Below, in pieces: positions 46,907 through 54,929 of a DNA stretch of 64,000 nt. Every line of letters starts with the position of its first letter. Positions within the stretch are counted from its first letter, which is position 1. The notes beneath the pieces were generated by a model, which did not search any database, was not told where the DNA came from, and worked only from the letters and a program-made list of their open reading frames with translations. Both the position numbers and the translations under genes were made by a program. Source of the DNA: an uncultured Ilyobacter sp. (GTDB taxonomy: Bacteria; Fusobacteriota; Fusobacteriia; Fusobacteriales; Fusobacteriaceae); assembly GCF_963668515.1 (NCBI RefSeq), contig NZ_OY764864.1, positions 806,001-870,000 of the forward strand, read 5' to 3'.

Positions 46907-48772
46907 TTATTTAGCTATAGGTTTTTTAAGCCCACCGATTATAACTGCCGACAGTGAAGAACCGGCTAGGATAGCAATTAGATACATTCCTGCATTTTTT
47001 ACAAGAGGGATAACGAATAAACCTCCGTGGGGAGCAGGTAATTCACATCCAAACATCATAGCTAAGCCCCCTGCTACAGCTGAACCTAGTATGCATGCCG
47101 GGATAACCCTTCCAGGATCTGCAGCTGCAAAAGGAATTGCACCTTCAGTTATGAATGAAGCTCCCATGATGTAGTTTGTAAGTCCTGACTCTCTCTCCTG
47201 AAGGGAGAACTTATTTTTAAAAAATGTAGTAGCCAGTGCGATGGCTATAGGAGGGACCATTCCTCCAGCCATAACAGCTGCATGGGGAGCAAGGTTTCCA
47301 GACTCTATAGCGGCTATACCAAATGTAAATGCTGCTTTATTTACAGGCCCACCCATATCTACAGCCATCATTCCACCCAGGATTATACCCATAAGGACAA
47401 GGTTTCCTGTACCCATATTAGTGAGGAAGTTTGACATTGCTGCATTGATAGAAACTACAGGTATTAATATAATTTTCATAGCAAGTCCTGTAAAAAGAAG
47501 CCCCAGAACAGGGAAAATAAGTACGGGTTTTAAACCTTCTAATGTTTGTGGCATTCCACTGGTAGATTTTTTTATTGCAAGTACGATATATCCACCTATG
47601 AAACCGGCAATGAGACCTCCTAGGAAACCTCCGCCTTGGTTGGCAGCCATAAAACCTCCAACCATAGCGGGCATGAACCCTGGTCTGTCAGCTATAGACA
47701 TACCTATAAATCCAGCAAGGATCGGTATCATGAGGGCAAAGGCTCCACCTCCACCGATATCCATAAGAAATTTTGCTATAGGACTAAATTCAGGATCAGT
47801 GGGATCGAAGGCCTTTATTCCAAACATGAAGGATACTGCGATTAGAATTCCACCAGCCACAACAAATGGTAGCATGTTAGAAACACCGTTCATAAGATGC
47901 TTATAGAACCCTTTTCTTTCACTAGATGAAGAGCTAGTACTTTTTTCTCCCGCTGTCCTGTATATAGGAGCTTCTTTGTTTAGGGCCTTTTTTATAAGCC
48001 CTTCAGGATCTCTTATACCCTCCTTTACTGGAACTTCCAAAAGAAGTTTTCCATCAAATCTATCCATCTCTACTTTTTTATCGGCTGCGATAATTATAGC
48101 CTCTGCATTATCTATTTCCTCTTGGGTCAATGGATTTTTTATGCCTGTGGATCCGTTAGTCTCTACCTTTATCTTCACTCCCATCTCTTCAGCTTTTTTC
48201 TTTAGTGAATCAGCAGCCATATATGTGTGGGCAATCCCTGTAGGGCATGCAGTTACAGCTAGTAAAAATCCACTTTCTTTTGAATTCATGACTTCATCTT
48301 CTTCTACAGTTTCTTCTTCTGCATCTTTTTTAGAAATTATAGATATTACTTCTTCTTTTGTTTCTGCTTTTAACAAGGCTTCTCGGAAATCATCATCAAG
48401 AAGTGAGGTGGTTAATTTAGTAAGGGTTTCTATATGAGAATCACTAGCACCCTCTGATGCAGCGATCATGAAAAACAACTGAGAAGGTTCTCCGTCGAGA
48501 GCGTCATAATCTACTCCTGATTTATGAAGTCCAAAGGCGAGAGCAGGTGTCTTAACTGCCGCCACTTTTGCATGGGGAATAGCTATACCTTCTTCGAGTC
48601 CTGTAGAGGACTGAGATTCTCTTTTTAAAATGGCTTCTCTATAAGCATTTTTATCATTTAATTTGCCGGCGTTATCTAGAGCCTCTATAAGCTCGTCAAT
48701 TACAGCTTCTTTTGTATCGCCCTTTAGATCCATAACCATGGTATTTTTTTCTAATAAATCTAAAATTTTCAT
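46907..48772 (-). CDS. fruA: fructose-specific PTS enzyme IIABC
   Basis: 621 residues. EIIA occupies about 1-150 with phospho-His67 (IAIPHAK). EIIB lies at about 168-270 with phospho-Cys176 (AVTACPTGIAHTYMA), and EIIC has about eight to ten helices from residue 290 (GGILIAVSFMFGIKAF, DMGGPVNKAAFTFGIAA, FITEGAIPFA). It imports fructose as fructose-1-phosphate at the expense of PEP through EI and HPr. It is the last gene of fruR-fruK-fruA, 12 bp after fruK. Confidence 0.94.
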   Translation of the reverse strand: MKILDLLEKNTMVMDLKGDTKEAVIDELIEALDNAGKLNDKNAYREAILKRESQSSTGLEEGIAIPHAKVAAVKTPALAFGLHKSGVDYDALDGEPSQLFFMIAASEGASDSHIETLTKLTTSLLDDDFREALLKAETKEEVISIISKKDAEEETVEEDEVMNSKESGFLLAVTACPTGIAHTYMAADSLKKKAEEMGVKIKVETNGSTGIKNPLTQEEIDNAEAIIIAADKKVEMDRFDGKLLLEVPVKEGIRDPEGLIKKALNKEAPIYRTAGEKSTSSSSSERKGFYKHLMNGVSNMLPFVVAGGILIAVSFMFGIKAFDPTDPEFSPIAKFLMDIGGGGAFALMIPILAGFIGMSIADRPGFMPAMVGGFMAANQGGGFLGGLIAGFIGGYIVLAIKKSTSGMPQTLEGLKPVLIFPVLGLLFTGLAMKIILIPVVSINAAMSNFLTNMGTGNLVLMGIILGGMMAVDMGGPVNKAAFTFGIAAIESGNLAPHAAVMAGGMVPPIAIALATTFFKNKFSLQERESGLTNYIMGASFITEGAIPFAAADPGRVIPACILGSAVAGGLAMMFGCELPAPHGGLFVIPLVKNAGMYLIAILAGSSLSAVIIGGLKKPIAK

Positions 48773-48784
48773 TTTTTCACCTCA

Positions 48785-49699
48785 CTAGTTTATTTTTTCT
48801 ATTTTTATCTCATTGATTAAATTTTCTACTTCTGAAAGAGTACATAAATTTTTTGAAAAGGCCGAAGCACTTCCAGCTGCTATCCCTCTGCTAAAACATT
48901 CCTCTATACTTAAGCCCTCTGCTATCCCGGAGGTAAATCCTCCCACCATCGAATCCCCTGCACCTACAGAATTTTTGACTACTCCCTTTGGGACATTCCC
49001 AAAATAAACTGCGTCTTCAGTTATAAGAAAGGCACCATCTCCAGCCATGGAGATAGCCACATTTTTCGCACCCATCTTCTGAAGTTTTTTTCCGTACTCT
49101 ACCATTTCATTTTTATTTTGAATTTTTACATTAAAAAGTTCTTCTAGCTCATGATGATTTGGTTTTATTAAATATGGTTTGGTTTTTACTGCATCTTCTA
49201 AGGCTTTCCCCTTTGTGTCTAATATTACCTTGACACCTTTTGGAAGAGTTGTCATGACTTTCTCGTAGACATTACTTTCAAAAGACAGAGGTACGCTCCC
49301 TGCCATAACTAGGATATCTCCTTTTTTGAGTTTTTCTAGCTGTTTGAAGAGCTCTCCTTTCTTATCCTGGCTTATTTTGGGGGAGTTTCCGTTTATCTCT
49401 GTTTCTATATTTCCGTTTTTCATCTTTACATTTATACGGGTATCCTCTTCTAACTGTATAAAATCACATTTTATACCTTGGATTATAAGTTCTTTGTGTA
49501 TAAAATCTCCCGTAAATCCTCCTAAAAATCCGAGGGCAACAGATTCGTGTCCTAGGTTCTTTAAAACCTGGCTGACATTTATCCCCTTACCTCCTGGAAG
49601 TTTATGCTCACTTTTACTTATGTTTACCTTTCCCTCTTGGAAGGAATTCATCTGAATTATATAATCTAAAGATGGGTTGAGAGTAAGTGTATATATCAT
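48785..49699 (-). CDS. fruK: 1-phosphofructokinase
   Basis: 304 residues of the PfkB family. LPGGKGINVSQVLKNLGHE is the first sugar-binding signature and VKNSVGAGDSMVGGFTSGI the second, with the catalytic Asp in GAGDS. The start IYTLTLNPSLDYI is typical of FruK/LacC enzymes. It phosphorylates fructose-1-phosphate to fructose-1,6-bisphosphate. Between fruR (1 bp gap) and fruA, which settles fruK over lacC. Confidence 0.94.
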   Translation of the reverse strand: MIYTLTLNPSLDYIIQMNSFQEGKVNISKSEHKLPGGKGINVSQVLKNLGHESVALGFLGGFTGDFIHKELIIQGIKCDFIQLEEDTRINVKMKNGNIETEINGNSPKISQDKKGELFKQLEKLKKGDILVMAGSVPLSFESNVYEKVMTTLPKGVKVILDTKGKALEDAVKTKPYLIKPNHHELEELFNVKIQNKNEMVEYGKKLQKMGAKNVAISMAGDGAFLITEDAVYFGNVPKGVVKNSVGAGDSMVGGFTSGIAEGLSIEECFSRGIAAGSASAFSKNLCTLSEVENLINEIKIEKIN

Positions 49700-49700
49700 A

Positions 49701-50435
49701 CTAACACTCCTTTATTTTAGTTTTTTTACGATACTCTTCTGCTGGAAGTTTATCTGTTATTATTGTGCACTCTTTTAGTTCAGAAAATGAAACAAAAGAG
49801 GTTCTGCCAAACTTGTTGCAGTCGGCTAAGATGTAAGATTTCTGAGATTTTTTTATTACCTCTCTTTTTATTTCTGCCTCTTCTATATCAGGCGTTGTAT
49901 AGCCCGTTTCTGAGGTTATTCCGTTGACCCCTATAAAACATTTGTTGAAGTTGTACTTTTTCAGAGATTCGATGGTTTCTACTCCTACAAGAGCCCCTGT
50001 TCTGTTTTTTATCTTTCCACCTGTTAGATAAGCTCTTATGTTGTATTTCATAAGCTCAGGTATATGGGTGACACCGTTTGTCACTACAGTGACATTTTTA
50101 TCTTGGAGATACTTTATCATTCTCTCTGTAGTTGTTCCTGCATCGATAAAGATACACTCGCCGTCTAAAACAATTTTAGCAGCAGCTTCACCTATTTTAT
50201 CCTTCTCAAATTTATTCTGTATATTTTTGGTATTGAAATCAGCCTCGTAAGAATTTTCTGGGAGGGTGGCGCCTCCGTGAACTCTTTTTAGGAGTCCGTG
50301 TTCTTCTAGATAAGTTAAATCTCGTCTGATTGTTGATTCTGAGATATTTAAAGTGTCTACGATCTCTTTCATTTTTACGATCTCTTTATTCTTTAAAAGA
50401 TTTAATATTATGTCGTACCTTTCTTGACTTAACAT
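49701..50435 (-). CDS. fruR: DeoR-family repressor of the fructose operon
   Basis: 244 residues. The N-terminal winged helix reads RYDIILNLLKNKEIVKMKEI, with the recognition helix in NISESTIRRDLTYLEEHGLL and the wing RVHGGATL. The C-terminal DeoR sensor shows FIDAGTTTERM, VTNGVTHIPELM and FIGVNGI. It presumably senses fructose-1-phosphate and represses its own operon. It is the first gene of fruR-fruK-fruA. AGGAGT precedes the ATG. Confidence 0.9.
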   Translation of the reverse strand: MLSQERYDIILNLLKNKEIVKMKEIVDTLNISESTIRRDLTYLEEHGLLKRVHGGATLPENSYEADFNTKNIQNKFEKDKIGEAAAKIVLDGECIFIDAGTTTERMIKYLQDKNVTVVTNGVTHIPELMKYNIRAYLTGGKIKNRTGALVGVETIESLKKYNFNKCFIGVNGITSETGYTTPDIEEAEIKREVIKKSQKSYILADCNKFGRTSFVSFSELKECTIITDKLPAEEYRKKTKIKEC

Positions 50436-50455
50436 TTTATCAACTCCTCATTTAA

Positions 50456-50530
50456 AATATACACTAAGTTTTAAAAAAAATCAACCAAAATAATTCAAAA
50501 ACAATCAGAAACAGTCACCAAAAATACACA
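50456..50530 (-). promoter_or_regulatory. fru operon promoter with repeated candidate FruR sites
   Basis: On the reverse strand TTGATT (50479-50484), a 17-bp spacer and TATATT (50456-50461). Upstream to about 50530 the strand repeats T-rich pieces such as TGATTGTTTTTGAAT and TTTTGGTGACTG, like DeoR-family operators. Binding is inferred. Confidence 0.58.
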
Positions 50531-50565
50531 AAGCTTCAAAAAAAAGCACAATACTTGAAGAGAGA

Positions 50566-50594
50566 ATAAAAAAATCCTCCCTTTTCAGGGAGGA
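50566..50594 (-). terminator. terminator of the ptsH-ptsI operon
   Basis: TCCTCCC pairs with GGGAGGA (50575-50581 with 50588-50594) around a 6-base loop, and the reverse strand continues into a T run. It lies 15 bp after the ptsI stop. Confidence 0.78.
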
Positions 50595-50608
50595 AAAATT
50601 GATTAAAA

Positions 50609-52330
50609 TTATTTATTTGAAATAAACTCTTCTAGAACCATTTTTATCTCTTCGGCGGTACCCATATCCAAAAGTCTTTCAACTAAAGATTCGCATTCTT
50701 TTTTATCTAATTTCATGATGTTTTTCTTTACTCTAGGTATAGAAATGGCAGACATTGAAAATGCATCTAGTCCCATTCCCAGTAACACCGGAGTAGCTCT
50801 CTCGTCTCCGGCAAATTCACCACACATGGATATTGTGATACCCTCTTCATGAGCTCCGTCAATGGCCATTTTTATCGCCTGAAGTACAGCAGGGTTAAAT
50901 GGATCGTATAGGTGTGCAATATTTTCATTTCCTCTGTCTACAGCAAGAGTATACTGAGTAAGGTCATTTGTACCGATAGAGAAGAAATCTACCTCTCTTG
51001 CAAAATATTTAGCTCTCATGGCAACGGCAGGAGTCTCTACCATTATACCAAACTGAATATCTTCGTCAAATTTTATTCCCTCTTCCCTTAATTCTGTCTT
51101 ACACTCTTCCAAAATAACTTTTGCCTGTCTTACTTCATCAAGGGATATTATCATAGGAAGCATGATCTTTACATATCCAAAAGCAGATGCTCTGAGAAGT
51201 GCTCTAAACTGAGTTTTTAATATATCTTTTCTGTCTAGACATACTCTCAATGCTCTCCATCCTAAAAATGGATTCTCCTCTTTTGGAAGGTCCATATAGG
51301 AAAGGGCCTTATCTCCACCTATATCCATAGTTCTGATTGTTACAGGTTTACCTTTAAGTGATTCTACAACAGTTTTATAGGCTTCAAATTGCTCATCTTC
51401 AGTAGGGAATCTATCGTTATTCATGAATAGAAACTCTGTTCTATAAAGTCCGATTCCTTCTGCTCCGTTTCTTTGTAGGCCAGCTACATCGTTGGGGCTT
51501 CCTATATTCCCACACATATTTACTTTTACACCGTCTTTAGAAACGGCTTCTTTATCGATAAGCATTTTCAGTTCTTCTTTTTCAGCTATAAAAGCTTCTC
51601 TCTTCTTTTCGTATTGAGAGATTTCTTCATTGTAAGGGTCGATTATTATATCTCCCGTCGTGGCATCCACTATGATAGTCTCTCCGCCCTCTACATGACT
51701 GCATACATCTCCAGTTCCTACTACTGCAGGGATTTCCAGTGATCTGGCCATGATAGATGAATGAGCTGTTCTTCCTCCTATTTCCGTTACAAATGCAAGG
51801 ACATTTTCAAGATCTATCTGAGCAGTGTCAGAAGGAGTGAGATCTTTGGCTATGATAACTGTATTAGGCTCAAGTGAGCTAAGATCTCCTAGATCATGTC
51901 CTAATATATTGTGCAGCCATCTATTACCTATATCCCTCAAATCTGCAGCTCTTTCTCTAAGGTATTCATCTTCTAAGTTTCCAAGCATTTCACAATAAGA
52001 TTCTATCCCACGTGACAAAGCATTCTCTGCAGAGATTTCCTCATCTTCCATAAGTTCTACAACTTCGTCAAATAGATCCTCATCTTCTAAAAGAGTAATA
52101 TGACCATCAAAAATAGATGCCTTATCTTCTCCTAATTTAATAGCAGTCTTTTTTCTTATCTCAGTAAGCTGCTCTTTTGATTTGTCTCTAGAGGTGATAA
52201 GTCTTTCTTTTTCTTTTTCTATATCCTCTATATCTCCAGTATTGATTACTAACTCCACTTCTTTATGAAGGTATACCTTACCTATCGCAACTCCCGGGGA
52301 AGCATCTATTCCTTTGATAAATTTTCTCAT
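50609..52330 (-). CDS. ptsI: phosphoenolpyruvate-protein phosphotransferase (PTS enzyme I)
   Basis: 573 residues, the usual size. The swivelling domain carries phospho-His190 in GGRTAHSSIMARSLEIPA. The C-terminal PEP-binding barrel has GLYRTEFLFM, TIRTMDIGGDKAL, FFSIGTNDLTQY and the catalytic Cys in ISMCGEFAGD. It passes phosphate from PEP to HPr and so energises both PTS permeases in this window. It follows ptsH by 90 bp, with a hairpin between. Confidence 0.96.
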   Translation of the reverse strand: MRKFIKGIDASPGVAIGKVYLHKEVELVINTGDIEDIEKEKERLITSRDKSKEQLTEIRKKTAIKLGEDKASIFDGHITLLEDEDLFDEVVELMEDEEISAENALSRGIESYCEMLGNLEDEYLRERAADLRDIGNRWLHNILGHDLGDLSSLEPNTVIIAKDLTPSDTAQIDLENVLAFVTEIGGRTAHSSIMARSLEIPAVVGTGDVCSHVEGGETIIVDATTGDIIIDPYNEEISQYEKKREAFIAEKEELKMLIDKEAVSKDGVKVNMCGNIGSPNDVAGLQRNGAEGIGLYRTEFLFMNNDRFPTEDEQFEAYKTVVESLKGKPVTIRTMDIGGDKALSYMDLPKEENPFLGWRALRVCLDRKDILKTQFRALLRASAFGYVKIMLPMIISLDEVRQAKVILEECKTELREEGIKFDEDIQFGIMVETPAVAMRAKYFAREVDFFSIGTNDLTQYTLAVDRGNENIAHLYDPFNPAVLQAIKMAIDGAHEEGITISMCGEFAGDERATPVLLGMGLDAFSMSAISIPRVKKNIMKLDKKECESLVERLLDMGTAEEIKMVLEEFISNK

Positions 52331-52374
52331 CTATAAATTCTCCTTCTTCATCAAGTTATCAGCGATATTATCGA

Positions 52375-52407
52375 AAAATTAGAAGGTACATAGTACCCTC
52401 TAATTTT
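52375..52407 (-). promoter_or_regulatory. intercistronic hairpin between ptsH and ptsI
   Basis: A 15-bp stem with one mismatch (52375-52389 with 52393-52407) and a 3-base loop, rich in A-T at its base. On the reverse strand it ends in TTTT. It may attenuate transcription or protect the ptsH message, giving more HPr than EI. The effect is inferred. Confidence 0.6.
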
Positions 52408-52420
52408 AATTGTCTATTAA

Positions 52421-52684
52421 TTAGTCTCTTAGGTTCGATAAAAGAGTTACTAGTTTTTCAACGGCTTCATCAGCATCTGTTCCTTCAGCATGAACAGTTA
52501 TTTTAGCTCCTTTTTTTATACCAAGGGAAAGAACCTTTAAAAGAGAAGTTGCCTTTACAACTTTACCAGCTTCGTTTTCAACCTCTACCTTTGAATCAAA
52601 AGTTTTTGCCATAGTTACGAATTCGTTACCAGGTCTTGTATGTAAACCAGTTTCATTTTTTATCTCCACCGTTCTGCTTACCAT
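52421..52684 (-). CDS. ptsH: phosphocarrier protein HPr
   Basis: 87 residues. The phosphorylation site is His15 in ETGLHTRPGNEFV, and TSLLKVLSLGI holds the equivalent of regulatory Ser46 (Ser47 here). The count supports the ATG at 52684 rather than a GTG 12 bp upstream, which would sit against the AGGAGAG site. It carries phosphate from EI to the EIIA domains. The serine suggests HPr-kinase control; no hprK is in the window. Confidence 0.96.
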   Translation of the reverse strand: MVSRTVEIKNETGLHTRPGNEFVTMAKTFDSKVEVENEAGKVVKATSLLKVLSLGIKKGAKITVHAEGTDADEAVEKLVTLLSNLRD

Positions 52685-52786
52685 TTTAAAAATCACTCTC
52701 CTTTTAACATTTTTTTATAATATTTTTAAGTGTAAAATTAAATTTTTAACTAAGTTGAAGCCTGGGTTAAAAATTTTTAGCTTCTT

Positions 52787-52843
52787 ATAATATAGTTAAA
52801 TATTTATATGTTGCAAAATTAATCAAAGTGTTAATTTAACACT
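52787..52843 (-). promoter_or_regulatory. ptsH promoter region with a 17-bp palindrome
   Basis: On the reverse strand TTGCAA (52811-52816) and TATTAT (52787-52792, 18-bp spacer) or TATATT (52789-52794, 16-bp spacer) can serve as -35 and -10. Just upstream AGTGTTAATTTAACACT (52827-52843) is a perfect 8-1-8 palindrome, a probable regulator site of unknown identity. Confidence 0.5.
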
Positions 52844-52972
52844 ACATCATCCTGTGAAATTTGTCAACGTATTTTTTTAGAACAGGTGTGCCTCATTAGG
52901 GCACGGTTGGGCTTGGAACTATAAATTTACTATGTATATTAAAGGTTCTTTTTTATTGCTTTTTTTTGTTAT

Positions 52973-53001
52973 TTGACATAATTTATTATGTGAGATAGAC
53001 T
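52973..53001 (+). promoter_or_regulatory. promoter of the hydroxyacid dehydrogenase gene with operator-like palindrome
   Basis: TTGACA (52973-52978), a 17-bp spacer and TAGACT (52996-53001). ACATAATTTATTATGT (52976-52991), a perfect 7-2-7 palindrome, overlaps the -35 and spacer, so a bound protein would block the polymerase. Rest of the 387-bp gap has no gene. Confidence 0.5.
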
Positions 53002-53071
53002 TTTTTTAAGGGTATGTTTTTATTTTTGGAAATTTTTTAACAATGATTTAACATTAATTTAGGGAGGTTAT

Positions 53072-54088
53072 ATGGAACTAAGAGAAGTAAGATCAAACGC
53101 TAGAGGGAAGATGAAGGGGTTTTGTAATTTATGTAACGAGTGTAACGGGGTTTGGTGTGCTGGTCAAGTTCCAGGAATGGGAGGAGCGGGAACGGGAGAA
53201 TCTTTTAAGAGAAGCTTTGAAAAATTAAAGAACATAAAATTATCTATGAAGACTCTTCACAGTGCAACAAATCCGAACACTTCTTTTTCTATTTTTGGTG
53301 AAAAATTATCCATTCCAGTTATAACAGCTCCTATCACAGGAACAAAATTTAACATGGGTGGGAGTGTATCTGATGAAGAATATATAAATGATGTTATATT
53401 TGGATCTGTAGATGCAGGAACCATAGCGATGATAGGAGATACCGGGGACTCTAGCTGTTATATACATGGTATAGAGGCTCTGAAAAAATCAGGAGGGAAA
53501 GGAATCGCCATAATAAAGCCTAGAGAGAACAGTGAGATTGTCTACAGAATAAAAATGGCAGAGGAAGCAGGTGCACTGGCTGTAGGTGTTGATATAGACG
53601 GGGCTGGACTTGTGACAATGAAACTTTTTGGTCAGCCTGTGGGGCCCAAAACACCAGAGGAGCTAAAGGAGCTAATTTCATCTACAGAGCTTCCTTTTAT
53701 AGTAAAGGGAGTTCTTTCGGTAGAGGAGGCTAAAATTTGTGTAAAGGCTGGAGCTGCAGCAATAGTAGTTTCAAATCACGGAGGAAGGGTGTTGAACCAT
53801 ACTTTGGCTCCCTGTGAAGTTCTAAAGGATATAGTCAAGGCCGTAGGAGATGATATCGTAGTTCTTGTTGACGGAAATGTCAGGGAGGGGGCTGATGTCA
53901 TAAAGTATATAGCACTGGGTGCTAAGGGAGTGCTTATAGGCAGACCTGTTATCTGGGGATCTATAGGGGGAAGACAAGAAGGTGTAAAAACTATATTAGA
54001 AACTATAAAATCTCAGCTTTATCAGGGAATGATTCTAACAGGTTCACATAGTATAGACTCTATAAATGAAGATAAGATAATATTATAA
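53072..54088 (+). CDS. FMN-dependent alpha-hydroxyacid dehydrogenase/oxidase family protein
   Basis: 338 residues. The barrel shows FIVKGVLSVEEA (active Lys), VVSNHGGR (catalytic His and Arg), LVDGNVREGADVIKYIALGA and LIGRPV (FMN phosphate), as in lactate oxidase, glycolate oxidase and LldD. The N-terminus is odd: CNLCNECNGVWC puts cysteines at 18, 21, 24 and 29, where related oxidases carry a conserved Tyr-containing segment. That could bind zinc or an iron-sulphur cluster and feed electrons to a carrier in an anaerobe. Substrate uncertain. AGGGAGG precedes the ATG. Confidence 0.82.
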   Translation: MELREVRSNARGKMKGFCNLCNECNGVWCAGQVPGMGGAGTGESFKRSFEKLKNIKLSMKTLHSATNPNTSFSIFGEKLSIPVITAPITGTKFNMGGSVSDEEYINDVIFGSVDAGTIAMIGDTGDSSCYIHGIEALKKSGGKGIAIIKPRENSEIVYRIKMAEEAGALAVGVDIDGAGLVTMKLFGQPVGPKTPEELKELISSTELPFIVKGVLSVEEAKICVKAGAAAIVVSNHGGRVLNHTLAPCEVLKDIVKAVGDDIVVLVDGNVREGADVIKYIALGAKGVLIGRPVIWGSIGGRQEGVKTILETIKSQLYQGMILTGSHSIDSINEDKIIL

Positions 54089-54091
54089 AAA

Positions 54092-54115
54092 AAGCTGTGG
54101 CTTCTGCCACAGCTT
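54092..54115. terminator. bidirectional terminator
   Basis: A perfect 10-bp stem (54092-54101 with 54106-54115) around TTCT, with an A run before it. It separates the hydroxyacid dehydrogenase gene from the convergent small gene. Confidence 0.8.
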
Positions 54116-54389
54116 AAATGCTTAATTTTGACAACTCTGTATCCTCAGGAAATATTTTTTGAAGTGCATCTAAAATCTCTATATTTTTTTCATTTCTTTC
54201 TTGATAAATTTTTAATTCATCCTCATATACATATGACTCATAAGTTTTCCGATATTTTTCTAGCTCCTCTTTTTCCAACAAAATCTCTTTTTTAAATTTA
54301 TCTTTAAATCCTTTTAATTTTCTTTTTGAAATTTTTTCACACAGATACATCTCTATATCATGTTTTGTGACATGCCTTTTACTAGACAT
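54114..54389 (-). CDS. hypothetical charged protein (91 residues)
   Basis: No family recognised. About 91 residues, very rich in Lys and Glu and probably all helical, with heptad-like leucines around KKEILLEKEELEKYRK. No signal peptide or membrane span. The ATG at 54389 comes 5 bp after the stop of the PPC-domain gene, with GGGAGTG at that stop, so the two are coupled. Confidence 0.6.
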   Translation of the reverse strand: MSSKRHVTKHDIEMYLCEKISKRKLKGFKDKFKKEILLEKEELEKYRKTYESYVYEDELKIYQERNEKNIEILDALQKIFPEDTELSKLSI

Positions 54390-54394
54390 AATTA

Positions 54395-54793
54395 TCACTC
54401 CCTTTCGATTATTTCAATTTCCTTGTATCCTGTTTTCTTGTCAAAACTTCTCTTGAAAGAATACTGGCAGAACTCCCCTATAACAAGTTCACATGTTGTA
54501 TTTATAATATTTCCTTCTACCAGGTGTCCGCCAAAAACTATACCGTTTCTGTCGCTATATGAAATATGAAGATGGCTTCCATCTGGAGAAAGGGTACCGT
54601 TGATAGAGATTATCTCCAGCCTTTCTTGAAATTCTCTTATACTTTTTCCATCTGCCAGTCTTATTCTTCCATTTATAACGCAACCTACAGAGGAAAGTAT
54701 AACTCCTGCCTGTATATTATTTTCTGCCGAGTAATTAGTTATGAATTTTTTTACATCATCTCCTTTTTTTAATCTTACGCAGTGTATTTTTAT
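54395..54793 (-). CDS. PPC/DUF296-domain protein, apparently starting at AUA
   Basis: About 133 residues. KIHCVRLKKGDDVKKFI, GVILSSVGCV, DGSHLHISYSDRNG and FGGHLVEGNIINTTCELVIG define the PPC (DUF296) domain, found in plant AT-hook proteins and in stand-alone bacterial trimers; its histidines may bind metal. The likely initiation codon is the ATA at 54793-54791, because GGGGAGGC at 54801-54808 is 7 bases upstream and family members begin M-K-I-H at this place. No ATG or GTG is available; a TTG at 54820 is the alternative. Confidence 0.75.
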   Translation of the reverse strand: MKIHCVRLKKGDDVKKFITNYSAENNIQAGVILSSVGCVINGRIRLADGKSIREFQERLEIISINGTLSPDGSHLHISYSDRNGIVFGGHLVEGNIINTTCELVIGEFCQYSFKRSFDKKTGYKEIEIIERE

Positions 54794-54897
54794 ACTTTCC
54801 GCCTCCCCTATAGAAATCAATTTTTAAAAGTCCAATAGTAAATATACCATATTTTTTTTATTATCCTTTTGTTATTTTAAATATTTATTTTTTAAAA

Positions 54898-54920
54898 AAA
54901 AGTCCCATCTGGGACTTTTA
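54898..54920 (-). terminator. terminator after fabV
   Basis: AAAAGTCCCA pairs with TGGGACTTTT (54898-54907 with 54910-54919). The reverse strand continues into a T run. It lies 10 bp after the fabV stop. Confidence 0.78.
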
Positions 54921-54929
54921 TCAAATAAT

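Noticed and set aside
47241..47906. Long open frame on the forward strand opposite fruA (221 codons)
   Set aside because: Antisense to the EIIC domain, of biased low-complexity composition (Pro, Ile, Arg), without ribosome site or family resemblance. It reflects the codon pattern of the real gene.
52827..52843. Palindrome upstream of ptsH considered as a Rex site
   Set aside because: Rex boxes have TTGTTAA and TTAACAA separated by about four bases; here the half-sites are one base apart and begin with GTG, so the match is poor.
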